From Brevibacterium sediminis (GTDB lineage Bacteria; Actinomycetota; Actinomycetes; Actinomycetales; Brevibacteriaceae), in contig NZ_JABKDD010000008.1 of assembly GCF_013623905.1 (NCBI RefSeq), positions 1-64,000 of the forward strand: a stretch of 64,000 bases of DNA, given 5' to 3'. Made by a program: the position numbers and the translations under genes. Positions 44,945-56,198 of this stretch are shown here, piece by piece (position 1 is the stretch's first letter; the number at the start of each line of letters is the position of its first letter). Below the pieces are notes generated by a model. It was not told where the DNA came from. It worked only from the letters and a program-made list of their open reading frames with translations, and did no database searches.

Positions 44945-45442
44945 TCAGTCGGCGAAGTCGTCGGGGGTGGGTTCCCGAGTCTGACCGGACTGCAGCAGCG
45001 CATCGGCGCGCAGCGAATCGATCGCTGCCTCGAAGTCCTCGAGCGAGTCGAATCCCTGGTAGACGCTGGCGAATCGCAGGTAGGCGACCTGGTCGAGTTC
45101 GCGCAGCGGTTCGAGGATCGACAGTCCCACCTCGTCGGCGTCGATCTCGGCGATTCCGCGCGACCGGATATTCTCCTCCACCCGTTGAGCGAGCTTCGCG
45201 AGATCATCGTCGCTGACCGGACGTCCCTGGCAGGCCTTGCGCACACCCGACATGATCTTCTGACGGGAGAATTCCTCGGTGACTCCGGAGCGTTTGATCA
45301 CCGACAGGCTCGTGGCCTCCATCGTGGTGAAGCGGCGACCGCAATGACGGCACTGCCGGCGCCGGCGGATTGCAGCGCCGTCTTCGCTGGTCCTCGAATC
45401 GACGACCCGAGAATCGGACTCACGGCAGAACGGACAGCGCAT
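44945..45442 (-). CDS. nrdR: Transcriptional repressor NrdR
   Basis: A 165-residue repressor of ribonucleotide reductase genes. It has an N-terminal zinc ribbon (CPFC at residues 3-6 and CRHC at 31-34) and an ATP-cone domain starting near '[18 protein letters not shown]' that senses ATP/dATP. It starts two bases after the hisD stop and is likely its operon partner. No ribonucleotide reductase gene is in the window. Confidence 0.97.
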   Translation of the reverse strand: MRCPFCRESDSRVVDSRTSEDGAAIRRRRQCRHCGRRFTTMEATSLSVIKRSGVTEEFSRQKIMSGVRKACQGRPVSDDDLAKLAQRVEENIRSRGIAEIDADEVGLSILEPLRELDQVAYLRFASVYQGFDSLEDFEAAIDSLRADALLQSGQTREPTPDDFAD

Positions 45443-45444
45443 CT

Positions 45445-46755
45445 CTACTCCTCGAACCTGATGTCGACAGCCCGGCCGTGGGCCGGCAGCTGTTCGCCGT
45501 CGGCGAGAACACCGATGTGCTCTGCCACCGCGGACAGTGCCTGTCGGTCATAGTCGATGACCTGGCTGACCTTGATGAATGAGTGCACGCCCAGCCCGGA
45601 GCCGTGCGCGGCGGTGCCCATCGTGGGCAGCACGTGGTTCGACCCGGCACAGTAGTCACCGAGTGACACCGGGGCCCAATCGCCGAGGAAGACCGCGCCT
45701 CCGTTCGTGATTCGTGCCCCGACCGCTTCCGCATCGACCGTGTGGACCTCGACGTGCTCACCGGCATAGCCGTTGACGACGGTGATCCCGGCGTCGAGGT
45801 CGTCGACGAGCACGATCGCCGACTGCCGTCCGGCCAGAGCCGTCCCGATCCGCTCGGTGTGCATCGCCTCCGGCACCTGCACGTCCAGCTCCTTCTGCAC
45901 CGCGTCGGCGAGATCGACGGAGTCGGTGACCAGCACCGAGGCGGCCAGTTCGTCGTGTTCGGCCTGACTGATGAGGTCGGCGGCGACGAAGCGCGGATCC
46001 GCCTGTTCGTCGGCGAGGATGATGATCTCTGTAGGGCCGGCGACCGCGTCGATGCCGACCCGGGAGCGGACGAGCGACTTCGCCGCAGCCACATAGGCGT
46101 TTCCAGGACCGGTGATGAGGTCGACCGGCTCGAGGTCCTCACCGTCGTCGAAGCCATATGCCAGAGCACCGATCGCCTGTGCCCCACCCATCGCCCAGAC
46201 CTCGTCCACGCCGAGGATGTGTGCGGTGGCGAGCACGATCGGGTGCGGCAGACCATTGCTCTGCGGTGGGCTGGCGATCGCCAACGAGCGTGCACCGGCC
46301 GTCTGTGCTGGCACGACGTTCATGATCACCGTCGACGGGTAGACGGCCAGTCCGCCGGGCACATAGAGTCCGACCCGTTCGACCGGCAGGTGACGGGTGG
46401 TGACGAAGGCACCGGAGGCCAGTTCGGTGCGGACATCGACGGGGCGCTGATCGGCGGCGACCTTCCGGGCGCGGGCGATCGATTCGTCGAGCGCGGCCCT
46501 GACTGCGGGATCGAGTTCTGCCGCTGCTTCGGCCAGCGCGGATTCCGGTACCCGCAGCGTTTCGGGGCGCACTCCGTCGAAGCGTTCGGTGAAGTCCTTC
46601 ACCGCGGCCGCTCCCCCACCGGCGACGGTGTCGAGGAGTTCAGCCACCCGTCGTTCGATATCGGCATGGGTCTCGGCGGCCCGAGGCAGTTTCTGCGCCA
46701 GGAATCGCTTGTTGAGGGTCTCACCACGGAAGTCCAGAATGTTCACCCGCACCAT
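45445..46755 (-). CDS. hisD: Histidinol dehydrogenase
   Basis: A 436-residue NAD-dependent enzyme that performs the last two oxidations of histidine synthesis, histidinol to histidine. Recognisable parts are '[20 protein letters not shown]', '[13 protein letters not shown]', the zinc ligands in '[11 protein letters not shown]' and the late '[14 protein letters not shown]'. I chose the ATG at 46755 because GGAG lies six bases upstream; four further codons are open. No other his gene is nearby: it sits between dnaE and nrdR. Confidence 0.96.
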   Translation of the reverse strand: MVRVNILDFRGETLNKRFLAQKLPRAAETHADIERRVAELLDTVAGGGAAAVKDFTERFDGVRPETLRVPESALAEAAAELDPAVRAALDESIARARKVAADQRPVDVRTELASGAFVTTRHLPVERVGLYVPGGLAVYPSTVIMNVVPAQTAGARSLAIASPPQSNGLPHPIVLATAHILGVDEVWAMGGAQAIGALAYGFDDGEDLEPVDLITGPGNAYVAAAKSLVRSRVGIDAVAGPTEIIILADEQADPRFVAADLISQAEHDELAASVLVTDSVDLADAVQKELDVQVPEAMHTERIGTALAGRQSAIVLVDDLDAGITVVNGYAGEHVEVHTVDAEAVGARITNGGAVFLGDWAPVSLGDYCAGSNHVLPTMGTAAHGSGLGVHSFIKVSQVIDYDRQALSAVAEHIGVLADGEQLPAHGRAVDIRFEE

Positions 46756-46826
46756 TCTAGTCTCCACAGCAGCACCGCTCTCCTCCCGCCCGAAGTGCGG
46801 ACGAGGGCGGGCTCGGCGCTCGCGCC

Positions 46827-49800
46827 TCAGACGCTCAGGCAGCGGGATCCCAGCAGCGCCTTGAGGTCTCCGTAGAGGCTCGGGTTCGGGTCGACTCGGA
46901 TCGACCTGTCGAGGCGCATCACCGTCTGCCGTCCCGGCTGGGACAGAGTGATGTGGACATCGGTCTGGCCCTTGTTTGATTCGAGGATCTGCTTGAGTTT
47001 CGTCGCCATCTCCTCTGTCGCCTTCTCCATCGGCATGATGAGGTTGAGCGGCCGATCGTTGGGGTCGGTGACATCGGGAATCGTCATCGACATCGCCATC
47101 AGCGAGGTCGGACGGTCATCGGAGGTGCGGATGCGTCCGGTCAGGGAGATCACGAGGTCGGTCGCGAGAAGGCTCGCCACGGGCTCGTAGGTGTCGCCGA
47201 AGAACATCACTTCGATCTCGGCTTCGAGGTCCTCCAAGGTCACGATCGCATAGGGACGCCCGGAGTTCTTCGACACCTTGCGGGTGACCTGCGTGATCAT
47301 TCCGCAGACCTTGATCTGGGATCCGTCATGACGGTGTGATTCAGGGTCGACCACCTCGGCGATGGAGGCATCGGATTCAGCGGCCAGCACGCCTTCGAGC
47401 CCGTTGAGCGGGTGGTCGGAGACGTAGAGGCCGATCATATCGCGCTCGAAGGACAGTTTCTCCTTCTTCTCCCACTCCGGACGGTCGGGAATTGTCACGG
47501 AGAATCCGGGTGAGTCGTCTCCCCCGCCGAGACCGGCGAAGAGATCGAACTGACCGTTGGCTTCCTGCCTCTTGACGCCGATGACCGAGTCGACGGCCTC
47601 CTCGTGGACTTCGACGAGTGAGCGGCGGCTGTGGCCGAGCGAGTCGAAGCCGCCGGCCTTGATGAGCGATTCGATCGTGCGCTTGTTGCACACGTGACTG
47701 GGCACCTTGTCGAGGAAGTCCGTGAACGAGGAGTAGGAGCCCTTCTCTCCGCGGGCCTCGACGATGCCCTCGACGACGTGGGCGCCGACGTTGCGCACCG
47801 CTCCCATGCCGAAGCGGATGTCCGTACCGACAGGGGTGAAGTGGAGGGCGGATTCGTTGACGTCCGGAGGCAGCACGGTGATGCCGAGGCGACGACACTC
47901 GTTGAGGTAGATCGCGAGTTTGTCCTTGTTGTCACCGACCGAGGTCAGTAGGGCCGCCATGTATTCGGCCGTGTAATGCGCCTTGAGGTAGGCGGTCCAG
48001 TAGGACACGACGCCGTAGGCGGCCGAGTGCGCCTTGTTGAACGCGTAGTCCGAGAACGGCAGCAGGATGTCCCACAGGGCTTGAGCGGCGGCTTCGGAGA
48101 AGCCGCGTTCCTTCATTCCGCCGAAGAATCCGACCTGCTGCTTGTCGAGCTCGGACTTCTTCTTCTTGCCCATCGCGCGGCGGAGGATATCGGCCTGGCC
48201 CAGCGAATAGCCGGCGACCTTCTGCGCGATCGCCATCACCTGCTCCTGGTAGATGATGAGACCGTAGGTGGTGTCGAGGATCTCCTTGAGCGGCTCCTCG
48301 AGCTCCGGGTGGATCGGGGTGACCTCCTGCAGACCGTTCTTGCGCAGGGCATAGTTCGTATGCGAATCCGCGCCCATCGGACCGGGGCGGTAGAGCGCCA
48401 GGGTCGCGGAGATATCCTCGAAGTTATCCGGCTTCATCATCCGCAGCAGGGCACGCAGACCGCCACCGTCGAGCTGGAACACGCCGAGGGTGTCGCCGCG
48501 GGTCAGCAGCTCGTACGCCGCCGGGTCGTCGAGGGCGAGGTGCTCGAGGTCGAGATCGAAATCCCGGTTGGCTTTGATGTTCTCCACCGCATCGGAGATG
48601 ATCGTGAGGTTCCGCAGCCCCAGGAAGTCCATCTTGATGAGCCCGAGGCCCTCAGATGTCGGGTAGTCGAACTGGGTGATGACCTGACCGTCCTGGAACC
48701 GACGCATGATCGGGATGACGTCGATGATCGGATCCGAGGACATGATGACACCGGCGGCGTGGACGCCCCACTGACGCTTCAGCCCTTCCAGGCCCTTCGC
48801 GGTCTCGAAGGTCTCCCTCGCCTCCGGATCGGTGTCGACGAGTTCGCGGAACTCCCCGGCTTCCTTGTACCGCTTGGACTCCGGGTCCTCGATGTCCTTG
48901 AGCGGGATGTCCTTGGCCATCTCCGCCGGCGGCAGCGCCTTCGTCAGCCGCTCACCCATCGAGAAGGGTTTGCCGAGCACCCGCGCGGAGTCCTTCAGCG
49001 CCATCTTCGTCTTGATCGTGCCGTAGGTGACGATCATCGCCACACGCTCATCGCCGTACTTCTCGGTCACATAGTCGATGACCTCGCTGCGGCGACGATC
49101 ATCGAAGTCGACGTCGAAGTCGGGCATGGACACACGGTCCGGGTTGAGGAAGCGCTCGAAGAACAGTCCGTGCTGCAGCGGATCGAGGTCGGTGATGCGC
49201 ATGGCGTAGGCGACCATGGAGCCGGCTCCCGAACCACGGCCGGGTCCGACGCGGATGCCGTTGTCCTTCGACCAGTTGATGAAGTCGGCGACGACGAGGA
49301 AGTAGCCGGGGAAGCCCATCGAGATGATGATGTCGAGTTCGTAGTCGGCCTGCCGGCGGACGTCGTCGGGTACGCCGTTCGGGTACCGGTAGTCGAGACC
49401 CTTCGCGACTTCCTTGATCAGCCACGAGGTCTCGTCCTCACCGGGAGGGCACGGGAACTTCGGCATGTAGTTCGCCGAGGTGTCGAAGGAGACTTCGCAC
49501 TTCTCGGCGATCTCGAGGGTGTTGTCGCAGGCTTCGGGAAATTCCTTGAACAGGGTCCGCATCTCTGCGGGGGTCTTGAGGTAGTAGCCGGAACCGGAGA
49601 AGGCGAATCGCGAACCGCCCTGATCGTAGGTGGGTTCGATGAGCTTGGAGCCGGACTGGATGGCCAACAGCGCCTCGTGCGCCTTCGCATCCGATTCGTG
49701 CGTGTAGTGGAGGTCGTTGGTGGCGACCAGCGGAATGTCGAGTTCCTTCGACAGCCGGATGAGGTCCTTCGTCACTCGCTTCTCGATGGACAGACCGTGG

Positions 49801-50384
49801 TCCATGAGTTCGACGTAGTAGTTGTCCTTGCCGAAGATCTCACGGTATTTCCCGGCGGCCGCCTTGGCCTCTTCGTACTGTCCCAGGCGCAGCCGCACCT
49901 GCACCTCTCCCGACGGGCAGCCGGTGGTGGCGAGGAGTCCGTCGGAGTAGCTCTCGAGCAGATCCTGGTCCAGTCGAGGCCATTTCGCCGTCACCGAGTC
50001 CAGGGAGGCATACGACGATGCCTTGAACAGGTTGCGCATGCCTGTGTTGTTCCGAGACAACAGGGTCATGTGGGTGTAGAGACCGCCGCCGGAGAGGTCG
50101 TCGCTCTTCTGCGATTCGTCGGTGCGCCACTTCACGCGGGTCTTGTCCCGACGGTCCGTGCCGGGGGTGACATAGGCCTCGACGCCGATGATGGGTTTGA
50201 TTCCGGCGGCTGTCGCCTGCGACCAGAAGTCGAAGGCGCCGAACAGGTATCCGTGATCGGTCGTGGCGATAGCGGACATTCCCGATGCCTTCGTCGCCGC
50301 CATCAGATCGGCGAGGCGGGCCGCACCGTCCAACATGGAGTATTCGGTATGGACGTGGAGGTGGACGAAGTCCTCGTTCGGCAC
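46827..50384 (-). CDS. dnaE: DNA polymerase III subunit alpha
   Basis: The 1185-residue replicative polymerase. It begins with the PHP domain ([19 protein letters not shown]), continues with the C-family polymerase core, where the catalytic aspartates are in [16 protein letters not shown], and carries helix-hairpin-helix and OB-fold regions in the last third (OB near '[17 protein letters not shown]'). Length and order fit the DnaE1 type. It is transcribed in the same direction as rluD upstream, about 190 bases away. Confidence 0.98.
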   Translation of the reverse strand: MPNEDFVHLHVHTEYSMLDGAARLADLMAATKASGMSAIATTDHGYLFGAFDFWSQATAAGIKPIIGVEAYVTPGTDRRDKTRVKWRTDESQKSDDLSGGGLYTHMTLLSRNNTGMRNLFKASSYASLDSVTAKWPRLDQDLLESYSDGLLATTGCPSGEVQVRLRLGQYEEAKAAAGKYREIFGKDNYYVELMDHGLSIEKRVTKDLIRLSKELDIPLVATNDLHYTHESDAKAHEALLAIQSGSKLIEPTYDQGGSRFAFSGSGYYLKTPAEMRTLFKEFPEACDNTLEIAEKCEVSFDTSANYMPKFPCPPGEDETSWLIKEVAKGLDYRYPNGVPDDVRRQADYELDIIISMGFPGYFLVVADFINWSKDNGIRVGPGRGSGAGSMVAYAMRITDLDPLQHGLFFERFLNPDRVSMPDFDVDFDDRRRSEVIDYVTEKYGDERVAMIVTYGTIKTKMALKDSARVLGKPFSMGERLTKALPPAEMAKDIPLKDIEDPESKRYKEAGEFRELVDTDPEARETFETAKGLEGLKRQWGVHAAGVIMSSDPIIDVIPIMRRFQDGQVITQFDYPTSEGLGLIKMDFLGLRNLTIISDAVENIKANRDFDLDLEHLALDDPAAYELLTRGDTLGVFQLDGGGLRALLRMMKPDNFEDISATLALYRPGPMGADSHTNYALRKNGLQEVTPIHPELEEPLKEILDTTYGLIIYQEQVMAIAQKVAGYSLGQADILRRAMGKKKKSELDKQQVGFFGGMKERGFSEAAAQALWDILLPFSDYAFNKAHSAAYGVVSYWTAYLKAHYTAEYMAALLTSVGDNKDKLAIYLNECRRLGITVLPPDVNESALHFTPVGTDIRFGMGAVRNVGAHVVEGIVEARGEKGSYSSFTDFLDKVPSHVCNKRTIESLIKAGGFDSLGHSRRSLVEVHEEAVDSVIGVKRQEANGQFDLFAGLGGGDDSPGFSVTIPDRPEWEKKEKLSFERDMIGLYVSDHPLNGLEGVLAAESDASIAEVVDPESHRHDGSQIKVCGMITQVTRKVSKNSGRPYAIVTLEDLEAEIEVMFFGDTYEPVASLLATDLVISLTGRIRTSDDRPTSLMAMSMTIPDVTDPNDRPLNLIMPMEKATEEMATKLKQILESNKGQTDVHITLSQPGRQTVMRLDRSIRVDPNPSLYGDLKALLGSRCLSV

Positions 50385-50576
50385 TGGGCGCCGCCTTCCT
50401 GAAGTTGCCGGTGTTGCCGTTCCAGCTTAGTCCATCGGCACCCGTGGAGCGGGTTCCCGCGACTGTTGTTCCGGGCACTTCACGACGAGGTTCCGGTTTG
50501 TGCGGGTCCCGTCGGCGCGTCGCTCAGCAGTCAGTCTCCGACACAGTCCGGCAAGCGGCAGCGCGTGGCCGCGGCG

Positions 50577-51500
50577 TCAGTGCGGCCGGATCCGGTCGAG
50601 CGCGGTCTGCAGGTCCTCGGGGTAGCCGCTTTCGAATTCGACCCACTTCTGCGTGTCGGGGTGGTGGAAGCCGAGTTTGACGGCATGCAGCCATTGGCGT
50701 TCCAGACCGAGTTCCTTCGCCAGCACCGGATCGGCACCGTAGGGCAGGTCGCCGACGCAGGGGTGTTTGGTGGCGGAGAAGTGGACGCGGATCTGGTGTG
50801 TGCGTCCGGTCTCCAGGTGGACCTCGACGAGTGCGGCGCGGCGGTGGGCTTCGATCACCTCGTAGTGGGTGATCGCGTTCTTGCCTTCGGTGCGCACTGC
50901 GTAGAGTCCGTCGTGCTTGGGGTGTCGGGCGATCGGGGCATCGATGGTGCCGAGCACTGGATCGGGCAGTCCCTGCACGACCGCATGGTAGGTCTTTTCC
51001 ACCGTGCGTTCCTTGAAGGCGCGTTTGAGCACGCTGTAGGCGTATTCGCTCTTCGCCACGACCATGAGCCCCGAGGTTCCGACGTCGAGTCGCTGCACGA
51101 TGCCCTGACGTTCGGGGGCGCCGGAAGTCGCGATGCGGAATCCAGCGGCGGCGAGCCCGCCGACGACGGTGCGTCCGGTCCAACCGAGAGCCGGGTGTGC
51201 TGCCACCCCGACGGGCTTATCGACGACGACGAATGCGTCCTCGTCGTGGACGATGCGCATTCCCGGCACTGGATCGGGCACGACCTCGAGGGGCTTCTTC
51301 GGTTCGGGCATCATGATGTCGAGCCGTTCGCCGGCGATGACGCGATCGGACTTGATGACCGGACGCCCGGACATCTCCACTCCCCCGTCGGCGCAGATAT
51401 CGGCGGCGGCGGTCCGGGAAAGGCCGAGCAGCTTCGACATCGCAGCGTCCACGCGCTGACCGTCGAGTCCCTCGGGGACCAGGATGGAGCGTTCAGTCAT
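50577..51500 (-). CDS. RluD-family pseudouridine synthase
   Basis: A 307-residue enzyme with an N-terminal S4 RNA-binding domain (about 12-75) and the pseudouridine synthase domain, whose catalytic aspartate is in '[15 protein letters not shown]' (usual form HRLDxxTSG, here Q replaces H). Further motifs are '[13 protein letters not shown]' and 'PYGAD'. It should isomerise uridines in 23S rRNA, as RluD does, or tRNA. It overlaps lspA by eight bases, an arrangement common to actinobacteria and others. Confidence 0.95.
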   Translation of the reverse strand: MTERSILVPEGLDGQRVDAAMSKLLGLSRTAAADICADGGVEMSGRPVIKSDRVIAGERLDIMMPEPKKPLEVVPDPVPGMRIVHDEDAFVVVDKPVGVAAHPALGWTGRTVVGGLAAAGFRIATSGAPERQGIVQRLDVGTSGLMVVAKSEYAYSVLKRAFKERTVEKTYHAVVQGLPDPVLGTIDAPIARHPKHDGLYAVRTEGKNAITHYEVIEAHRRAALVEVHLETGRTHQIRVHFSATKHPCVGDLPYGADPVLAKELGLERQWLHAVKLGFHHPDTQKWVEFESGYPEDLQTALDRIRPH

Positions 51501-52038
51501 GAGAGTCCTCTTTCACGCGGGTGGAGTCCGATCCGTCGATGTCGATGCCTCTGAGACTGACGATGACCAAGGTCACCGCGGCAGCGGAGATCGCGATGTC
51601 CGCGACGTTGCAGATGAACAGCGACAGATCGATGAAGTCGACGACGGCTCCGTGCAGGAATGCGGGTTCGCGGAAGAGCCTGTCGACGAGGTTGCCGAAG
51701 AGTCCGCCCAAGAGCAGACCGAGACCGATCGCCCAGGCTCTCGAGCCGAGTTTGCGCGAGATCACGAGGATCGCGACGAAGACGCCGATGGCGATGATCG
51801 GGAAGATCCACGTCACGCTCGAGCCGAGGCCGAGGGCGGCTCCGGGATTGCGGTAGAAGGTGAATCCGGCCAGCGATCCGATCACAGGCACCGGAGGCTG
51901 GTCTTCGAGGAGACTGACGGCGAGGAATTTGGTGAACTGATCGATCACGAGCACGACTGCCGCGATTGTGAACAGCAGGGCCATCATGGCGGCGCGAGGT
52001 CGTTTCACCCGTGAGGCAGGATCGTTCATTTGGTTCAT
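51493..52038 (-). CDS. lspA: Lipoprotein signal peptidase II
   Basis: A 181-residue membrane protease with four helices that removes signal peptides from diacylglyceryl-modified lipoproteins. The two catalytic aspartates are in '[13 protein letters not shown]' and '[11 protein letters not shown]'; the '[12 protein letters not shown]' segment is also typical. A short basic N-terminus precedes the first helix. It overlaps rluD and is separated from divIVA by a hairpin. Confidence 0.96.
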   Translation of the reverse strand: MNQMNDPASRVKRPRAAMMALLFTIAAVVLVIDQFTKFLAVSLLEDQPPVPVIGSLAGFTFYRNPGAALGLGSSVTWIFPIIAIGVFVAILVISRKLGSRAWAIGLGLLLGGLFGNLVDRLFREPAFLHGAVVDFIDLSLFICNVADIAISAAAVTLVIVSLRGIDIDGSDSTRVKEDSHD

Positions 52039-52100
52039 TCTAGACCACCGCCGAGGCCGCGGGATTCACCCGCACGACGGTGCAGTGTGCGGACACGACG

Positions 52101-52134
52101 GAGGCCCGGGTACTCCGCGGAGTTCCCGGACCTC
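52101..52134. terminator. Terminator between divIVA and lspA
   Basis: GAGG-CCCGGG-ACTCC pairs with GGAGT-CCCGG-CCTC around a tight GC loop; 16-bp stem with two mismatches. It lies just after the divIVA stop on the minus strand. Confidence 0.7.
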
Positions 52135-52153
52135 GGTCGGTGATGCGCTGAGA

Positions 52154-52957
52154 TCAGAGCTTGTGGTTCGAGGAACCGCCCAGTGGGCCGTTTCCGTCGA
52201 GGGTCTCCGGAGCCAGGCTCGTGGAGTTCTCGAGGTCACGCAGCTGATCGTTGAGGTAGCTCTTGAGTCGAGTGCGGTACTGGCGCTCGAAGTTCGAGAG
52301 CTGGTCGATGGAGCGCTCGAGGGTCGACTTCTGCGATTCGAGGGTCGACAGCGTTTCGTCGCGCTTGGATTCGGCCTTGCCGACGATGTCGGCGGCTTCC
52401 TTTTCGGCGCCCTTGATGAGCTCGTCGCGCTTGCGCTCACCTTCGGCAACATGCTCGTCGTGGACGCGCTGGGCCAGAGCGATGAGACCATGAGCGTCTC
52501 CGTCGCCGCCGACCGCGGCAGCACCGAGTCCGGCACCCGCGGCTCCACCGGCAGCACCGGCGGCCATCGCTGGTGCAGCGGAGTTGTCCTGCGGAGCGGG
52601 AGCGGCTTCCTTGACGACCGGGGCCGGGGTCTCTTCGACCGGTGCCGGAGCGGCAGGTGCCTCGGCCGGAGCCGGAGCCTCTTCCTTCTCTTCGGGAGCA
52701 GGAACAGCGGCGGGCATCGCCTGAGTGGCGTCGATGTCCTGTGCCGGTGCGGCGGAGGCGCCGCCGGCTTCGAGTTCCTTCACACGCTGTTCGGCGGTGG
52801 AGAGCTTCTGACGCAGTTCGTCGTTCTCCTGGTAGAGACGGCGAATCTCAACGACGACCTCATCAAGGAAATCGTCGACTTCGTCCTGGTCGTACCCGTC
52901 GCGGAACTTCACATGCTGGAACCGCTTGTTTACTACGTCTTCAGGCGTGAGCGCCAT
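52154..52957 (-). CDS. divIVA: DivIVA/Wag31 polar-growth protein
   Basis: A 267-residue coiled-coil scaffold that marks cell poles and recruits the wall-elongation machinery. The N-terminal lipid-binding domain is MALTPEDVVNKRFQHVKFRD, then DQDEVDDFLDEV. A first coiled coil follows (about 33-62), then an Ala/Pro/Glu-rich linker (about 65-140) and a long C-terminal coiled coil ('KRDELIKGAEKEAADIVGKA'). Order and length fit actinobacterial DivIVA. It has its own upstream region of about 300 bases. Confidence 0.96.
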   Translation of the reverse strand: MALTPEDVVNKRFQHVKFRDGYDQDEVDDFLDEVVVEIRRLYQENDELRQKLSTAEQRVKELEAGGASAAPAQDIDATQAMPAAVPAPEEKEEAPAPAEAPAAPAPVEETPAPVVKEAAPAPQDNSAAPAMAAGAAGGAAGAGLGAAAVGGDGDAHGLIALAQRVHDEHVAEGERKRDELIKGAEKEAADIVGKAESKRDETLSTLESQKSTLERSIDQLSNFERQYRTRLKSYLNDQLRDLENSTSLAPETLDGNGPLGGSSNHKL

Positions 52958-53260
52958 GAGGTCACCTTCGGTCGATCTACATTCATTACGCTGCCGCCCA
53001 GAAGGACGGCTTCAACGTCACATTAGCGTAACACCTGCAGTTTTGTCCCGCAGTAATGGCGTGTCTCGCTTCAATGACGAAGTTTTCCGCATTCGAGGCT
53101 AACAACTCGAGCACACGAACAGCCAATTCTGGTGGGCATATTCACCATTTATCCGGTATTCGATCAATCGAATACTCTTAATCGACCGGCACATTCTTCA
53201 CGCGGTCCCCCATATCCATTCACAGTGATTCTTCAGCGGAGAACACTGTGATGGCGGGCA
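52958..53260. promoter_or_regulatory. AT-richer upstream region of divIVA with an inverted repeat
   Basis: GTATTCGAT (53156-53164) and ATCGAATAC (53167-53175) form a 20-bp inverted repeat with CA at the centre. Nearby GGTG and CACC (about 53131-53146) also oppose each other. The region is less GC-rich than its flanks and probably contains the divIVA promoter. No gene seen. Confidence 0.5.
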
Positions 53261-53560
53261 TCAGGCGGAGGTGTGCGAAAGGTTGAAGAACACCGACGCG
53301 ATGATCTGGATGCCGATGAGCAGGACGATGAATCCCAGGTCGAGCGAGACCTGTCCCAGCCGCAGCGGCGGAATGATCTTGCGCAGCAGCTTCAGGGGCG
53401 GATCGGTGAGTGTGTACACGATCTCGGCGAGGACGAGGAGGAAGCCGGTGGGCCTCCAATCGCGGGAGAACACCTGGACCAGATCGAGCACGACTCGCGC
53501 CAGGAGCACGTAGACGTAGAGGCTCAGTGCAGTACCGAGGATGTAGAAGATGATGGCCAC
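53261..53560 (-). CDS. YggT family membrane protein
   Basis: A 99-residue protein with two hydrophobic regions (about 3-25 and 70-93). The segment between them, 'TLTDPPLKLLRKIIPPLRLG', is the conserved YggT motif. It starts with GTG at 53560 behind a GGGGG site. YggT genes lie between sepF and divIVA in many actinobacteria and firmicutes, as here; a role in division or osmotic tolerance is suspected but not defined. Confidence 0.93.
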   Translation of the reverse strand: MAIIFYILGTALSLYVYVLLARVVLDLVQVFSRDWRPTGFLLVLAEIVYTLTDPPLKLLRKIIPPLRLGQVSLDLGFIVLLIGIQIIASVFFNLSHTSA

Positions 53561-53653
53561 GTGGGTCCCCCGCGCCTTTCGTTGTTGCTTGAGTTCTGAG
53601 GCTTCAGCCTATCGGCTCCAGCTGAGGACGAGTTGAGAGATTCTCCAGCGCAC

Positions 53654-54172
53654 TCAGCTCTGGTTGAAGAAGCTGGCCTGAGTATCCGAATCGGCTTCGC
53701 TCTCGCCGGCGACTTCGATGTTCTCGGGGGTGAGCAGGAAGACCTTGTTCGTCACGCGCTCGATCGACCCGTGGAGGCCGAAGATGAGACCGGCGGAGAA
53801 GTCGACGAGGCGCTTGGAGTTGTTCTCGTCCATCTCCGAGAGGTTCATGATCACAGGGGTGCCCTCACGGAAGGCGGCACCGATGACCATGGCGTCGTTG
53901 TAGCTGCGGGGGTGGATGGTCCTGATGCGGTTCATTGAGGTTCCTGGCGCCGGGGTGTCTACGGGACGGATCGGTGACGGGTGGATCGGTGTCACCGGAG
54001 CCGGAGTCCGTTCCTCGGCTGCGGCTGGTTCGTCGTACTGGTCGTCCTCGTCGAAGGTCTCGACGACCTCGCGGTCCCGGCGGGCGGGTTCACGACGGTC
54101 GGTGTGCTGGGTGGTCTCGTCCTCTTCTTCGACGAAACCCAGGTATTCCAGCGTCTTCTTGATTGCTGACAT
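53654..54172 (-). CDS. sepF: Cell-division protein SepF
   Basis: A 172-residue FtsZ anchor. It has an N-terminal amphipathic start (MSAIKKTLEYLGFVEEEDET), an acidic and proline-rich linker (about 20-75), and the SepF core ('TIHPRSYNDAMVIGAAFREG', then 'SKRLVDFSAGLIFGLHGSIE'). In actinobacteria lacking FtsA it is the main membrane tether of FtsZ. The FtsZ tail needed for this binding is present in the ftsZ gene upstream. Confidence 0.95.
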   Translation of the reverse strand: MSAIKKTLEYLGFVEEEDETTQHTDRREPARRDREVVETFDEDDQYDEPAAAEERTPAPVTPIHPSPIRPVDTPAPGTSMNRIRTIHPRSYNDAMVIGAAFREGTPVIMNLSEMDENNSKRLVDFSAGLIFGLHGSIERVTNKVFLLTPENIEVAGESEADSDTQASFFNQS

Positions 54173-54250
54173 GTCTAAAGCTCCTCGGACTTCGGCACTT
54201 GCTCACCTGTCGCCCAAACTATCGCACGCGAGCATCTGGGCCGGTGAGTC

Positions 54251-55009
54251 CTATGGGTGTGTCGCGGTGTTTTCTTCCTGCAGCCAGATGATCCCTGCGA
54301 ATCGGCCCGTGCGCTTCTGCCTGCGGTAGGAGAAGAGGTCCTCGGATTCCTTCGTGCAGGTGCGCGAGAAATGATCGATGGTCACATCGTTCCGGCGCAG
54401 CTGTTCGGCCACGGCTCCGGCGACGTCGAGTGCCGGTGTTCCGGTCACCGACACCGAGGCGGCCGTCGGCTCGATCGCCGCGACCTCGCTCCTCAGCTCG
54501 GCTGGGACTTCGTAGCAGCGCGGGCACACCGAGGGACCGATGACCGCGTGGATGTCCCGTGCACCGGCGTCGTGCATCGCGGCCACTGTTCTGCCGACGA
54601 TTCCTGCGGCCATTCCCGGGCGACCCGCGTGGACGGCGGCGATGACTCCGGCGTCGGCATCGGCGAGCATGACAGGGGTGCAGTCGGCGACCATGATCGC
54701 CAGTCCGATCCCCGGGACGGTCGTCAGTTGGGCGTCGGCCTCCACCGGAGTCTGCCGCAGCTGTGCTTCGTCGCCGATGATGTGCACATCGGTGCCGTGG
54801 ACCTGGGAGACGAACGAGAGCCGCTCGCCGCTCAGGCTGATGACCTGAGCGAGAGCGGCTCGGTTGGCTGCGACGAGTTCGTCATCGTCTCCGACGTGGC
54901 GGGCGAGGTTGAACGAGGAGAAGTCCCCGCTCGAGTATCCGCCGTGCCGGTCGGTGAAGGCGATGTGGGCGGTGCGCCCGCCCGGGATGACGAACCTCGA
55001 GCGCAGCAT
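54251..55009 (-). CDS. pgeF: PgeF/YfiH family multicopper-fold protein (peptidoglycan editing/purine nucleoside phosphorylase)
   Basis: A 252-residue protein with the family's metal-site residues: histidine in 'FVSQVHGTD', cysteine in 'IMVADCTPVML' and histidine in 'AAVHAGRPGMAAG'. Family members act as purine nucleoside phosphorylase/adenosine deaminase and, in E. coli, hydrolyse UDP-MurNAc-L-Ser made by mistake. It begins one base after the ftsZ stop, the usual place, supporting the cell-wall role. Confidence 0.92.
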   Translation of the reverse strand: MLRSRFVIPGGRTAHIAFTDRHGGYSSGDFSSFNLARHVGDDDELVAANRAALAQVISLSGERLSFVSQVHGTDVHIIGDEAQLRQTPVEADAQLTTVPGIGLAIMVADCTPVMLADADAGVIAAVHAGRPGMAAGIVGRTVAAMHDAGARDIHAVIGPSVCPRCYEVPAELRSEVAAIEPTAASVSVTGTPALDVAGAVAEQLRRNDVTIDHFSRTCTKESEDLFSYRRQKRTGRFAGIIWLQEENTATHP

Positions 55010-55010
55010 A

Positions 55011-56198
55011 TTACTTGAGGAAGTCCGGGATATCGAGGTCGGAGTCGAAGTTCGAGCTGCTGCGTTCGCCCGGCAGCGAAGCGGGAATCTGGTGTTCCTC
55101 GCTGCGGCGCGGCGCAGGTGCAGGCTCGTCGGCTTCGGGGGCCTCGGGCTCGGATTCGGCGATGACGGGCGACTCGGACTCGGTCTCGGCCGGAGCGGCG
55201 GCCGGAATCGGCGCGGGGATCTGGTCGGATCCGGCGACCTCCGCGTTCGGGGAGGTGTTGTCGAATCCGGCGGCGATGACGGTCACTCGGCATTCGTCGC
55301 CGATGTTGTCATCGATGACGGCGCCGAAGATGATGTTCGCCTCGGGGTGCGCGGCCTCCTGGACCAGGCGTGCGGCCTCGTTGACCTCGAAGAGTCCGAG
55401 GTCGCCGCCGCCGGTGATGCAGAAGAGCACTCCGTGGGCGCCGTCGATGCTGGCTTCCAGCAGCGGGGACGCGATCGCGGATTCGGCCGCCTGCACGGCA
55501 CGGTCGTCGCCGGTTGCCGCACCGATGCCCATGAGCGCGGTCCCGGCATCCTGCATGACCGACTTGACGTCGGCGAAGTCGAGGTTGATCAGACCCGGAA
55601 CCGAGATGAGGTCGGTGATGCCCTGGACACCGGAGCGCAGGACCTCATCGGCGGAGCGGAATGCTTCGACGACGGAGACGCTGCGATCGGAGATCGAGAG
55701 CAGACGGTCGTTGGGGATGACGATGAGGGTGTCGACCTCTTCGCGCAGCGCCGCGATGCCGGCTTCTGCCTGCGCGGAACGACGGCGTCCCTCGAAAGTG
55801 AAGGGGCGGGTCACGACGCCGATGGTCAGAGCGCCGAGCGACCGGGCCACGCGGGCCACGACCGGGGCGGCACCGGTTCCCGTGCCGCCGCCTTCGCCGG
55901 CGGTGACGAAGACCATGTCCGCGCCCTCGAGAGCGTCGCGGATGGCGTCTTCGGATGATTCGGCGGCCTTCTTGCCGATCTCCGGGTCTGCGCCGGCGCC
56001 GAGGCCTCGAGTCTGGTCACGGCCGATCTCGAGCTTGACATCGGCGTCGGAGAGGACGAGAGCCTGGGCGTCGGTGTTGATCGCGATGAACTCCACGCCG
56101 CGCAGGCCGACGTCGATCATCCTCTGTACAGCGTTGACACCGCCGCCGCCAGTTCCGGCAACTTTGATGTCCGCTCCGGATTGTGGGAATTCAGCCAA
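55011..56198 (-). CDS. ftsZ: Cell-division GTPase FtsZ
   Basis: A 395-residue tubulin homologue that forms the division ring. The GTP-binding tubulin signature [13 protein letters not shown] is intact, as is '[14 protein letters not shown]' near the start (T where G-I-GGGG is usual) and the T7 loop region '[13 protein letters not shown]'. The C-terminal tail [10 protein letters not shown] is the binding site for SepF and other partners, after a long Ala/Pro/Glu linker. I chose TTG at 56198, five bases after GAGGAA, because it gives the usual family N-terminus; no ATG or GTG is in frame. Confidence 0.97.
   Translation of the reverse strand: MAEFPQSGADIKVAGTGGGGVNAVQRMIDVGLRGVEFIAINTDAQALVLSDADVKLEIGRDQTRGLGAGADPEIGKKAAESSEDAIRDALEGADMVFVTAGEGGGTGTGAAPVVARVARSLGALTIGVVTRPFTFEGRRRSAQAEAGIAALREEVDTLIVIPNDRLLSISDRSVSVVEAFRSADEVLRSGVQGITDLISVPGLINLDFADVKSVMQDAGTALMGIGAATGDDRAVQAAESAIASPLLEASIDGAHGVLFCITGGGDLGLFEVNEAARLVQEAAHPEANIIFGAVIDDNIGDECRVTVIAAGFDNTSPNAEVAGSDQIPAPIPAAAPAETESESPVIAESEPEAPEADEPAPAPRRSEEHQIPASLPGERSSSNFDSDLDIPDFLK

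Noticed and set aside
47976-50402. Open frame of 808 codons on the plus strand
   Set aside because: Shadow of dnaE on the other strand; no motifs or ribosome site.
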